Assembly (NCBI RefSeq): GCF_030052815.1
Contig: NC_079493.1
Coordinates: 61,194,691 to 61,258,690 of the forward strand
Reading direction: 5' to 3'
DNA length: 64,000 nucleotides
Origin: Hevea brasiliensis
Lineage: Eukaryota; Streptophyta; Magnoliopsida; Malpighiales; Euphorbiaceae
Shown: in pieces, positions 46,486-57,433 of the stretch
Layout of the letters: every line of letters starts with the position of its first letter
Numbering within the stretch: the stretch's first letter is position 1
Notes under the pieces: model-generated
Database searches by the model: none
What the model was told of the DNA's origin: nothing
Seen by the model: only the letters and a program-made list of their open reading frames with translations
Program-made: the position numbers and the translations under genes

Positions 46486-47043
46486 TCAGATGATAGGGAT
46501 TCAAAGACAAGCATTCTGCAAGAAACACATCACAGTGCTTATGCTATGCACACAGGAAGCACTAAAATGTACCATGATCTGAAGCCTCATTACTGGTGGG
46601 CTGGTATGAAGAAGGACATAGCTGACTACGTCACTAGATGCTTGACATGTCAGCAAGTCAAAGCAGAACATTAAGTTCCATCAGGGTTGCTACAACCTAT
46701 AAGTATACCTGAATGGAAATGGGATTGGGTCACCATGGATTTTATAAGTGGTCTACCTCTCACTCAGAAGAAGCATGATGCAGTATGGGTGATAGTAGAT
46801 AGATTAACGAAATCAACCCACTTTCTGCTAGTTAGAACTGACTACTCACTGGAGAAGCTAGCATAATTATATATCAGTGAGATAGTTAGATTGCATGGAA
46901 TGCCACTTTCCATCATATCTGATCGACACCCAAGGTTCACATGGAGATTTTGGAAGAAGTTACAAGAAGTCTTGGGTACACAACTCCATTTTAGCATGGC
47001 TTTTCATCCTTAAACGGATGGACAATTAGAATGAGTAATCCAG
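46486..47043 (+). pseudogene. pol: Second Tekay element: integrase zinc finger and core
   Basis: The frame contains [38 protein letters not shown] (first Asp), [10 protein letters not shown] (second Asp) and a damaged HPxTDGQLExVIQ with the Glu. Stops occur after KAEH, after EKLA, in HPxTDG and after the Glu. It matches 18059-18600 on the minus strand and ends at ATCCAG before a GT. Confidence 0.85.
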
Positions 47044-47117
47044 GTAAATTTTGAATCTTATTGAGTTATTTCAAATAATGAATTGAAATGATAATAACAA
47101 CATGAAATATATGTTAG
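47044..47117 (+). other. Candidate 74-bp intron, second copy
   Basis: It begins GTAAATTTTG and ends ATGTTAG, between ATCCAG and GTCCTTTAG. Its length and borders equal those of 17985-18058. The last 31 bp differ at two positions between copies while the first 43 bp are much more diverged. Read through, it adds VNFESY and stops. Confidence 0.68.
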
Positions 47118-47723
47118 GTCCTTTAGGATATGCTGAGGAGTTGTGTTATGGAGTTTGAAGGAAGTTGGGATAGATACCTCCCACTGGCAGAATTCGCATA
47201 CAATAATAGTTATCAAGCTAGTATACAAATGGCTCCCTATGAAGTACTGTATGGGAGGAAGTGTGGAACACCCGTGTGTTGGACTGAGTTAGGGGAGGAT
47301 AAGCTTGTAGGGCCAGACCTAGTGAAACAAACTGAGGAGAAAGTGAAGTTAATCAAAGCTAATTTAAAGGTTGCCTCAGATAGACAGAAGTCTTATGTCG
47401 ACTTAAGGAGAAAATATATAGAGTATAAAGTTGGCGATAAGGTGTTCCTCAATATATCACCGTGGAAGAAAGTATTGAGATTTGGAAGAAAGAGTATGTT
47501 AAGCCCTAGGTTCATTGGCCCATATAAAGTTATTGAGCGTGTGGGTCCAGTGGCCTACAGGCTAGCTTTACCACCAGAGCTGGACAAGATCCACAATATA
47601 TTTTATGTATCTATGCTGAGAAGGTACAGATCAGACCCTTCACATGTTTTTTCCATAAAAGAAATAGAAATCCAACTAGATTTGACATATGAAGAGGAAC
47701 CAATACGAATCCTGGCTTGAGAA
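47118..47723 (+). pseudogene. pol: Second Tekay element: integrase C-terminal part
   Basis: After the acceptor site GAG of LED is TAG, so there is an immediate stop; the ORF from 47130 (MLRSCVMEFEGSWDRY) then runs 196 codons. It includes LAEFAYNNSYQ, GPYKVIERVGPVAYRL and RRYRSDPSH. It breaks at ILA, where the Angela element begins; the frame resumes at 57278 after the GAGAA repeat. Confidence 0.88.
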
Positions 47724-49829
47724 TGTTAGTAGTATGCCCTAGAGCATATCATTTAGTATGTATCTTGTATATATTTTTATTAATAAAAGGCATTTCCACT
47801 TTTCCGTTTACATAATATATTTATGTGTAATAGAAAAGGTCCATTGATATTTTGTTAGAAATATTATTCTTAAGTTGTTAAGAATATGAGTGACAATATT
47901 TCTAGCACAAAGTATCATAAATAGGTTCACAATCGAGGATACTTCATAATAAGGACATGACTTATCCAGAAAGATTGTATTCATGTTTGTTCCCAAGTTA
48001 TTTATATGAGATATAAATAAGATGGAATGGTGAGTCTCATGCCATATGACAAACATGATAGGCACTTATAAATGATAAGTAGGCCGAACCAGTGACACTT
48101 ATGACAAGCACATGGAGTTTACTCTTGTCAATGTTTTGTCATAAATCATATCAGTGCATATAATCTTTAGACCTGAGATAGCACAGTTATCTTGTATATA
48201 GGTAGTTTGAGTTTGATACTGCTTTCATACTTGTACTGTGTATGGGTATATGGGCATGTGTTGGCTCCTACTAGTTATATATGGAGGTAGGTGTTGATCA
48301 AGATGGAATCTGTTCCTCTAAGTAAATAGAGATAAAATCCTATGTTCATTTAATTGTTCTTGATGTTTCAAGTCCTGGCCGGAGACAGATAGATTTATTT
48401 AGAAAAGAGTTTACGATGAGAAAATCTTTTAATCAAGAACTGGAATTAAAAGAGAACATAATATTCATAGCAAATGGAGTTTGACATAAACCATGACTCG
48501 AGCTTGAGTTGGGATTTTGTAACAGAGAGATTCTAGTGCATGGTAACATATGATTATAGGTTCATTTAAGGTAAACCTTATTACTAATTGGGTGGCCATG
48601 GCATGCTATGCTAGGTGTTAACCATGGTCTATGAGGTTCATAAAATGATTTAGAGAAATCATTTATGGTAAGAAAGAGTTCTGATGATATTAAGAGTTGA
48701 TATCATGTCTCATTGCCAATTAGTGATGAGCCTAGTAAGTCACACACATACACAAGTTATCACCTATTTAAATATGATTTAATTAATTAATTAAAGAGTT
48801 TAATTGATTAATTAAATAGGTTTGGTTTGCAATTAGATTGCAAAGTCCCTAGCATGACTTGAAACCAAATCTAGATTATTGGATGTATAATATAAGTTAA
48901 ATTTATATTTAAAGTGTTTAAATATGAATTTAATTAATGAGAAATTAATTAATAGAGATTAATTAATTAATTTATATTTGATATAAATTAATTAGAAGAA
49001 GAAAATAATTATTTTGGGTTAAGAACTCAAAATTAAGACACAGGGGAATTTTGGTCATTTTGCAGTGTGACACGTGGCACCATGAGATGGTGACACATGG
49101 GATTACACATAAACTTGCCAAATGTTTTTTTTAATCATGTAAGATGATTAAAATCAAGATTAAATATAGGTTTGACACTTGGCACAATGTGATTGGGTCA
49201 CTTAAACCTAGAGCTAATCAAAGGGTGACATGTGGCAAGGGTTTAATGTGTTAACCTAGCTATTTAAGTGTTGTTATGAGAAAATAAAACACAACCAGCA
49301 GCCACACTCCTTTGTCACGCAACTTTGAGGGTTTTTATCTCTTCTTCTTCATCTCTTATCAATTCAAAGAGATTAGCCATCAATCTCTTGAATTAAAAAC
49401 ACTAGAAATTGTTTCTAGTGTCCTGTTTACATCTTTAATCTCTTAAAAGGCAGAACTTGATTTTATAATTAATAGAAAAAGCTTTAGAAGCTATTCAAGG
49501 GCTGCCATAGGTGTTCTTGGTGTGGACAAGCTAGAGGGACAACATCTGGTGTCCACGAAGACGAATCTCAAAGCGCAGACACTGCGATTGCATCAAGAGG
49601 TTAGTGTAATCGTTCTTGATTTAATCTAGGGTTCTAAAATTAATCTGATTAATTTTAAAATCTTAAATGGCAAATACAGATCCAAAAACATATTAAAAGA
49701 GTTTTAATATGTTGTTTATCATTGAAATCAAATAGATAAAAATAAATCTTGCATGATGCATGTGACCCTAGGTGAAAATTTTTGAATTCAATGGTATAAA
49801 TTTGTGTTTTTCACGCTTCCGTTCCTTCA
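47724..49829 (+). mobile_element. 5' LTR of the complete Angela element
   Basis: It begins TGTTAGTAGTATGCCCTAGA and ends CCGTTCCTTCA. TATTTAAG at 49261 takes the place of TATATAAG in older copies. It contains a G-box at 49069-49078 and AATTAATT runs near 48780 and 48960. Confidence 0.92.
49069..49078 (+). promoter_or_regulatory. G-box / ABRE-like site in the Angela LTR
   Basis: GACACGTGGC contains the ACGT core bound by plant bZIP factors. It lies about 190 bp upstream of the TATA-like site. The 3' LTR keeps CACGTG at 56515-56520. The older Angela LTRs have GACATGTGGC at the same place (about 7975 and 42034), lacking the core. Confidence 0.5.
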
Positions 49830-49831
49830 AT

Positions 49832-49845
49832 TGGTATCAGAGCCA
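49832..49845 (+). other. Angela primer binding site
   Basis: TGGTATCAGAGCCA starts two bases after the LTR end and matches initiator methionine tRNA over 14 bases. Confidence 0.9.
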
Positions 49846-50098
49846 CTATATTTGCCATTTAGATTGTTGATTATATGATTTAATTGTGTGTTTGATCATG
49901 AGATCAAATGTTCATTGCTGGTTGCAAAGCAAGTTGGCGGCATACTTGAAAAAACACCATCAATGGTGCGCATGGTTTGGCTTCCATGGGTGGTTTAAGG
50001 TTTGGCTTTTAATTCTGCAATTGTTGTATGATCTAAGACCTATTCTTTGACTAATTAAAGTGTTTAATTAGTAGTTTTTATCACACAATTAAATTATG

Positions 50099-50450
50099 AT
50101 TCAAATCAGAATTTTAAAAATTGTTTGAATGTGATTCAAATCTGAATTTTAAAAGTTGTTTGAATGTGATTCAAATCTGAATTTTTAAAGTTGTTTGAAT
50201 CATATTTAAATTTGATTTTTTAAAATTGATTGAATAAAATTCAGATCTGATTTTTTAAAAAATGTTTGAATGTGATTCAAATCTGATTTTTTTTAAAAAT
50301 GTTTGAATGTGATTCAAATCTGAATTTTTGAAGTTGTTTGAATGTGATTCAAATATGAATTTTTAAATTTGTTTGAATGAGATTCAAATCTGAATTTTTA
50401 AATTTATTTGAATCATATTCAAATCTGGATTTTTAAGTTGAATATTAGAT
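50099..50450 (+). repeat. About ten 35-bp repeats with palindromic cores in the Angela leader
   Basis: Units of 35-37 bp contain TTTGAATGTGATTCAAA, a 7-bp inverted repeat with a 3-nt loop, followed by a T-rich spacer. Most units keep the pairing, and some changes are matched on both arms (TTTGAATcatATTCAAA). It lies between the primer site and gag in the untranslated leader. Confidence 0.75.
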
Positions 50451-51201
50451 ATTCAATTTAATTTAAGTATGTATGTTTTATTTAATTGTTAAATAGTGAT
50501 ATGCATGATGGATGATCATGGACTATAAAAGACCAATGTGATTAGATTTATTTCTTTTATGTTTCTTTGGGATTGTAAATTAATTAATTTATTTTAATTT
50601 ATTTTGGGCATGTATTATTAAGTTTGTAATAATTTTTGGGTTGTAATTTCATTTATTTAAGTTTTTGTAAATTCGCCTTGGTATGCCAAGGATTACCATG
50701 TAATATTGGATTGCAAGAAGTTCAAGGAGGTCAAGAGCATTGGTGGGACCAGTGGGAGGAATTCAAGATCAAGTGTTGATTATGTACTCCTTCAGCAACT
50801 CTTGTAAAATGAATGAATGAAATGCACCTAGGAATGCCCTGATTCAATTCTTGGTGGCTCAGAATTGAATCCCTTAGAAAGTCCATGATCATACCATATT
50901 TACTGCTTATCCATGAATGCATGAGATGTATGGGAATGTATGCAATTATATGATATATGCATGCTAAATGGATAATGTGCAAAGTGAGACCTTAATAGTG
51001 AATAGAATGACCATAAAATCTTCCAAACAAATGATTAAGTTGGAAATACTATAATTAAAGTAATTATAATATAGGCCCTCCATTGGGGCAATTATTTTAA
51101 GAAATTTTAAATAGTTGCATAAGATGCAATTTATTTAAGAGATTTTCTTAAGAATAATTGTTAAGCATGAGATGTTGTAAATATGTAAATGGTTTAGTGG
51201 C

Positions 51202-51415
51202 CAATATTGGATGTACCTGAGGACATTAAAATTATTTGCATAATTACTGGCTCAATGGGATCAACTTAACTAATGCAAGATAAGTCAATAATGGATGTAC
51301 CTGAGATTTTGAGCATTAGGGTCTAGGTAAAGGATTGAACCTCACATGAGATGTGATGGGCAAAGAGTTGCTCACTTATAGTTTATTGTAATTCCAATAA
51401 TGGATGTACCTGAGG
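51202..51415 (+). repeat. Three dispersed copies of a 21-bp leader motif
   Basis: AATGGATGTACCTGAGG or a one-base variant, each with CAAT in front, ends at 51222, 51306 and 51415. Spacing is irregular (84 and 109 bp). It sits just upstream of gag. Confidence 0.7.
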
Positions 51416-51615
51416 ATGATCAATAGAATTATAAGAATTCAATCACCCACTAGAAATCCATCCAACTAGATTTCTGTTTTCTACTTTGGAAGTGTAGGAT
51501 TCGCTAAGTTAGTGGGAGGACCAATTTGATTAAAAGACCATAATCATTTTGGTTAATTACATGATACATTTACTAATTAATCTGGTTATTTTCTGTAGTT
51601 AATTTTTTGATAAAA

Positions 51616-52340
51616 ATGATCACAAAACAACCACCACCATCCAATATCCTTGCAAGCATACTTGATCACAATAGGTTGACAGGACCTAATCTGTCTGATT
51701 GGCTAAGAAATTTGAAACTTGTCCTGAACCTTGAACATATAGGATATGTTCTAGATTCAAATGTTCCTGGTCCCTTACCTCCAGAGGCCACACAAGAGGA
51801 ACATGAAACTTTGGACAAGTGGAAGAAGCATGATATGAGAGCTAAGTGTTACATGCTTGCTTCCATGAGTAATGAGTTACAGAAGCAACATGAGAACATG
51901 CAGAGTGCGAGTTAGATCCTCCTTCACCTACAAGAGTTGTATGGTGAGCACAGCAGGAATGCTAGGTATGAGATATCTAGGCGGTATTCGCATGAGGATG
52001 TCGAGGGACGAGAATGTTGGGGATCATGTCCACAAGATGATTCGGCTGATTGAGCAGTTGGAATATCTTGACTTCAACATGGATTTCCAACTACAGACGG
52101 ATTTGATCCTTCAGTCCCTTCTTGGGTCTTTTGGGAAATTTTGTGACAAATTTCCATATGACTCAAGAGGAATGCACCTTAGCTGGTTTACTCAACATCT
52201 TTGGTTATTGCCCAAAAGAATATGCGAGCAATAAAGGAAAAGAGGTAGCTTTGGTTGCATCTTCTTCTGTGGAAAGTCCAACAAGAAGAAGGGCAATAAG
52301 AAAAGAAACCTCAAATTCACAGTCCTTCTAAGAAAATAGG
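51616..52340 (+). pseudogene. gag: Complete Angela element: gag with frameshifts
   Basis: The first true ATG is 51616 (MITKQPPPSNILASIL); an upstream TTG in frame is unlikely to be used. The frame LTGPNLSDWLRNLKLVLNLEHIGYVLD is typical copia gag. It stops at 51913-51915 and continues in other frames (MDFQLQTDLILQSL near 52078, then a lysine-rich linker). At least two frame changes mean no full Gag is made. The nucleocapsid knuckle is replaced by the repeat at 52378. Confidence 0.82.
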
Positions 52341-53424
52341 TAAACAGAAAAGCAATACTAAAGGTGATGAATGCAAAGCAAAGTGTTTACACTGCCAACA
52401 GGAAAGTGTTTCCAATGCCAATAAGAAAGTGTTTCCAACGGCGGTATAGCAATCTAAAAGAATGCAATGCCATGGTGAAACGAACTCAAGTTCAAAATAT
52501 ATTTGGCACTAAAGGTTAAGTCATGTTGCAGACGATAGGATTGCAAAGCGGAGAAAATGGGGATTTTATCCTCATTGGGCTCTGAGCCTACTCCAACTTG
52601 TGAATCTTGCCTTCAGGGCAAAATGACTAGATCACCCTTTGTTGGACAGGGGCTAAGAGCTGAAAATATTTTGGAGCTAATACATAGTGATGTATGTGGT
52701 CCATTTAAAGAAATGGCTAGAGGGGGTTTTCATTATTTTATTACCTTTACTGATGATAAATCAAGGTTTGGGTATTTGTATTTGATGAAATACAAACATG
52801 AATCTTTTGAAAAGTTCAAAGAATTTAAATCTGAAGTAGAAAATCAAACAGGAAAGAATATTAAAGCTCTTCGATCAGATTGTGGAGGTGAATATTTGGG
52901 TACTGAATTTGATGAATACTTGAGAGAGCATGGCATTGTTTCTCAGCTGACTCCTCTAGGAGCATACGGTGAATGGTGTATCTGAAAGGAGAAATCGTAC
53001 CCTATTGGATATGGTATGTAGTATGATGAGCTATACTAATATGCCAATCTCCTTTTAGGGATTTGCATTAGAATCAGCTTTGTATATTCTGAATAGGATT
53101 CCATCAAAATCAGTTTCTTCCACACCTTATGAGATATGGCATGGAAGAAAACCAAGTCTTAAGCATGTTAAGATTTGGGGTTGTCCAGCTTATATCAAAA
53201 AGCTGAACACTGATAAATTGGAGACCATATCAGAAAAAGGTCGATTTGTTGGATATCCAAAAGGTAGTTTTGGATATTATTTTTATTTGCCTACTTCACA
53301 AAAGGTTGTGATAAGTAGAGATGCCACAGTTCTTGAACAACAGTTTGTTCAAGAAAGAGGCAAAGGAAGGCAAATAGAGTTGGAATTAGAGAATTCTGAC
53401 CAATCAATGGTCGGATGGATATAG
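52341..53424 (+). pseudogene. pol: Complete Angela element: protease deletion scar and integrase
   Basis: Three 23-bp units (52378-52446) with TGTTTxCAxTGCCAA replace the zinc knuckle. The sequence then jumps to the pre-integrase region (equivalent of 3963 in copy 1), so about 500 bp including the DTGA protease are gone. Integrase keeps TCESCLQGKMTRSPF, HSDVCGPF and SDCGGEY. A frameshift near 52965 (GEWCI, stop) disrupts the NGVSERRN segment with the catalytic Glu. It resumes at 53080 (LNRIPSKSVSSTPYE). Confidence 0.85.
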
Positions 53425-53439
53425 ATCCATCTAGTCAAC

Positions 53440-55050
53440 CTATACCCGTTGATGAAACATCTACAATTTGTTCCTCGTAGAACAACCAGGGTATCTCACC
53501 CACCAGTGAGATATGGTTTTCTTCATGAAGAAGAATAAGAGTTGTCTACTCATGAAGAAGTAGATCATGGAGATGATCCACTTACCTATGAAGAAGTTAT
53601 ATCAGATATAGACTCTTCAAAATGGATTGATGCTATAAAATTCGAGATTGATTCCATGTATAAGAATCAAGTTTGGGATCTTGTTGACCCACCTGAAGGT
53701 ATTATACCTATAGGGAACAAATGGGTTTTCAAGAAGAAAATTGGTTCTGATGGAAAGGTTGAGACCTATAAGGCAAGGCTAGTAGCGAAAGGGTTTCGCC
53801 AAAGGCAAGGAATCGACTATGAGGAGACTTTCTCACCTGTTGCCATGCTTAAATCAATTAGGATTTTATTTGCAATAGCTGCGTACTATGATTATGAGAT
53901 TTGGCAGATGGATGTCAAAACAGCTTTTCTCAATGGATACATTGAAGAAAACATTTTCATGGAACAACCTAGGGGATTTGAATCCCAAGATGGTTCCAAG
54001 GTATGCAAGCTAAAGCGATCCATTTATGGGTTGAAACAAGCTTCGAGGAGTTGGAACATCCATTTTGATGAAGCCATTAAATCCTTTGGTTTTATCAAAA
54101 ATGAGGATGAGCCATGTGTATATAAGAAGGTTATTGACAGTGCTATCACTTTCCTTGTCTTATATGTGGATGACATACTATTGATGGGTAATGACACAGG
54201 TATGTTGACGACTATAAAGGTATGGTTGTCAAATACATTCTCCATGAAAGACTTAGGGGAGGCAACCTATATTCTTGGGATTCGCATCTATAGAGATAGA
54301 GCGAAAAGAATAATTGGTTTATCCCAAAGTCTATACTTGGAAAAAGGTGTTAAAGAGGTTTAACATGCTTGATTCCAAGAGAGGATTGTTACCAGTGAGA
54401 CATGGTATCCATCTTTCTAAAGAGATGTCTCCAAAGACACCTGAAGAAAGAGATAAGATGGCCAGGATTCCATATGCTTCGGTTATTGGAAGTTTAATGT
54501 ATGCAATGTTGTGTACTAGGCCGGATATCGCATATGCTGTTAGTTTGACTAGCAGGTATCAATCCAATCCAGGTTTGGAACACTGGATAGTATCAAGAAT
54601 ATCCTTAAGTACTTGAGAAGAACTAAGGATTTATTCTTGATTTATGGAGGTGGAGACTTGCAATTGGTTGGTTATACTGATTCTGATTTCCAATCAGATA
54701 TTGATGATAGAAAGTCTACCTCTAGATATGTGTTCATTTGTAATGGAGGTGCGATCGGTTGGAAGAGTTCCAAGCGAGCACGATTGCAGATTCCACTACG
54801 TAGGTCGAGTATATTCTTGCATCGAGATCTTTGCAAAGGAAGCTATTTGGATAAAGAAGTTCGTGACAGAACTTACAGTAGTTCCTTTCATTGAGTCAGC
54901 AGTTCCACTACATTGTGACAACAATGGAGAGCGATCATCTGAGCTAAGGAACTAAGGTCTCACCCAAAATCCAAACACATAGAAAGGCACTACCACATTA
55001 TCAGACATATAGTTGGGCAAAGGCGATATAGCCATGCAGAAAAATAACAT
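53440..55050 (+). pseudogene. pol: Complete Angela element: reverse transcriptase and RNase H
   Basis: RT is open for 273 codons from 53542 and has WVFKKKIGSDGK, QMDVKTAFLNG, YGLKQASRSWN and the catalytic LYVDDILLMG near 54160. An extra A near 54345 shifts the frame, and a two-base loss near 54590 shifts it again. RNase H (TDSDFQSDIDDRKSTS, about 54675) is followed by several small insertions and deletions at 54760-54960. This is the best-preserved Angela RT in the window. Confidence 0.88.
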
Positions 55051-55156
55051 CAGCTGAAAAATTCAGCTGATCCATGCACTAAGCCTTTGTCACAAGCTCA
55101 GTTAGACTGACATCTTGAGAAGATGGGTCTAAGGTATTGTAATGAATGGCTCTAGT

Positions 55157-55169
55157 GCTAGTGGGAGAT
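55157..55169 (+). other. Angela polypurine tract (complete element)
   Basis: GCTAGTGGGAGAT abuts the 3' LTR start TGTTAGTAG at 55170; the same tract precedes 6668. Confidence 0.75.
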
Positions 55170-57272
55170 TGTTAGTAGTATGCCCTAGAGCATATCATTT
55201 AGTATGTATCTTGTATATATTTTTATTAATAAAAGGCATTTCCACTTTTCCGTTTACATAATATATTTATGTGTAATAGAAAAGGTCCATTGATATTTTG
55301 TTAGAAATATTATTCTTAAGTTGTTAAGAATATGAGTGACAATATTTCTAGCACAAAGTATCATAAATAGGTTCACAATCGAGGATACTTCATAATAAGG
55401 ACATGACTTATCCAGAAAGATTGTATTCATGTTTGTTCCCAAGTTATTTATATAAGATATAAATAAGATGGAATGGTGAGTCTCATGCCATATGACAAAC
55501 ATGATAGGCACTTATAAATGATAAGTAGGCCGAACCAGTGACACTTATGACAAGCACATGGAGTTTACTCTTGTCAATGTTTTGTCATAAATCATATCGA
55601 TGCATATAATCTTTAGACACGAGATAGCACAATCATCTTGTATATAGGTAGTTTGAGTTTGATCTTGCTTTCATACTTGTCTGTGTATGGGTATATGGGC
55701 ATGTGTTGGCTCCTACTAGTTATATATGGAGGTAGGTGTTGATCAAGATGGAATCTGTTCCTCTAAGTAAATAGAGATAAAATCCTATGTTCATTTAATT
55801 GTTCTTGATGTTTCAAGTTCTGGCCAGACAGATAGATTTATTCGAGAAAAGAGTTTACGATGAGAAAATCTTTTTAATCAAGAACTGGAATTAAAAGAGA
55901 ACATAATATTCATAGCAAATGGAGTTTGACATAAACCATGACTCGGCTTGAGTTGGGATTTTGTAACAGAGAGATTCTAGTGCATGGTAACATATGATTA
56001 TAGGTTCATTTAAGGTAAACCTTATTACTAATTGGGTGGCCATGGCATGCTATGCTAGGTGTTAACCATGGTCTATGAGGTTCATAAAATGATTTAGAGA
56101 AATCATTTATGGTAAGAAAGAGTTCTGATGATATTAAGAGTTGATATCATGTCTCATTGCCAATTAGTGATGAGCCTAGTAAGTCACACACATACACAAG
56201 TTATCACCTATTTAAATATGATTTAATTAATTAATTAAAGAGTTTAATTGATTAATTAAATAGGTTTGGTTTGCAATTAGATTGCAAAGTCCCTAGCATG
56301 ACTTGAAACCAAATCTAGATTATTGGATGTATAATATAAGTTAAATTTATATTTAAAGTGTTTAAATATGAATTTAATTAATGAGAAATTAATTAATAGA
56401 GATTAATTAATTAATTTATATTTGATATAAATTAATTAGAAGAAGAAAATAATTATTTTGGGTTAAGAACTCAAAATTAAGACATAGGGGCATTTTGGTC
56501 ATTTTGCAGTGTGACACGTGATACCATGAGATGGTGACACATGGGATTACACATAAACTTGCCAAATGTTTTTTTTAGTCATGTAAGATGATTAAAATCA
56601 AGATTAAATATAGGTTTGACACTTGGCACAATGTGATTGGGTCACTTAAACCTAGAGCTAATCAAAGGGTGACATGTGGCAAGGGTTTAATGTGTTAACC
56701 TAGCTATTTAAGTGTTGTTATGAGAAAATAAAATACAACCAGCAGCCACACTCCTTTGTCACGCCACTTTAAGGGTTTTTATCTCTTCTTCTTCATCTCT
56801 TATCAATTCAAAGAGATTAGCCATCAATCTCTTGAATTAAAAACACTAGAAATTGTTTCTAGTGTCCTGTTTACATCTTTAATCTCTTAAAAGGCAGAAC
56901 TTGATTTTCTAATTAATAGAAAAAGCTTTAGAAGCTATTCAAGGGTTGCCATAGGTGTTCTTGGTGTGGACAAGCTAGAGGGACAACATCTGGTGTCCTG
57001 AAGACGAATCTCAAAGCGCGCACATTGCAGTTGCATCAAGAGGTTAGTGTAATCGTTCTTGATTTAATCTAGGGTTCTAAAATTAATCTGATTAATTTTA
57101 AAATCTTAAATGGCAAATACAGATCCAAAAACATATTAAAAGAGTTTTAATATGTTGTTTATCATTGAAATCAAATAGATAAAAATAAATCTTGCATGAT
57201 GCATGTGACCCTAGGTGAAAATTTTTGAATTTAATGGTATAAATTTGTGTTTTTCACGCTTCTGTTCCTTCA
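55170..57272 (+). mobile_element. 3' LTR of the complete Angela element
   Basis: It is near-identical to the 5' LTR. Differences cluster at 55595-55700 and 55815-55950 as small indels and CGA-type changes. It ends TGTTCCTTCA, followed by GAGAA. Confidence 0.92.
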
Positions 57273-57277
57273 GAGAA

Positions 57278-57433
57278 GTGAAAGAACTGCGAAATAAGCA
57301 GATTCCATTTGTGAAAGTGCTTTGGAGGCACCACAACACTGAGGAGGCCACTTAGGAAAGAGAAGAGATGATGAGGTAATAGTTCCCTCAACTATTTGCA
57401 TCAGGTAAATTTCGAGGACGAAATTCTTATTAG
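57278..57433 (+). pseudogene. pol: Second Tekay element: chromodomain tail after the Angela insertion
   Basis: The frame picks up VKELRNKQIPFVKVLWRHHNTEEAT, the chromodomain core. It then has TAG near 57353 where the minus-strand copy has the codon of the conserved Trp in ATWE, and two more stops. It ends SGKFRGRN and TAG at 57431-57433, which merges into the polypurine tract TAGAGGGGAAGAG before 57445. Confidence 0.88.

Larger units (their letters stand above)
47724..57272 (+). mobile_element. Complete Angela-type copia element, 9.55 kb, non-autonomous
   Basis: LTRs of 2,106 bp (47724-49829) and 2,103 bp (55170-57272) flank 5.34 kb of internal DNA. Exact GAGAA repeats lie at 47719-47723 and 57273-57277 inside Tekay integrase codons. 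Primer site, gag, integrase, RT and RNase H are present in copia order, but the protease region is deleted and several frames are broken. LTRs look about 99% alike by eye, so this is one of the youngest insertions here. Confidence 0.93.

Noticed and set aside
51607..51615. TTG at 51607 as the gag start of the complete Angela element
   Set aside because: A proper ATG follows at 51616 and matches a typical copia Gag N-terminus; plant translation rarely starts at TTG.
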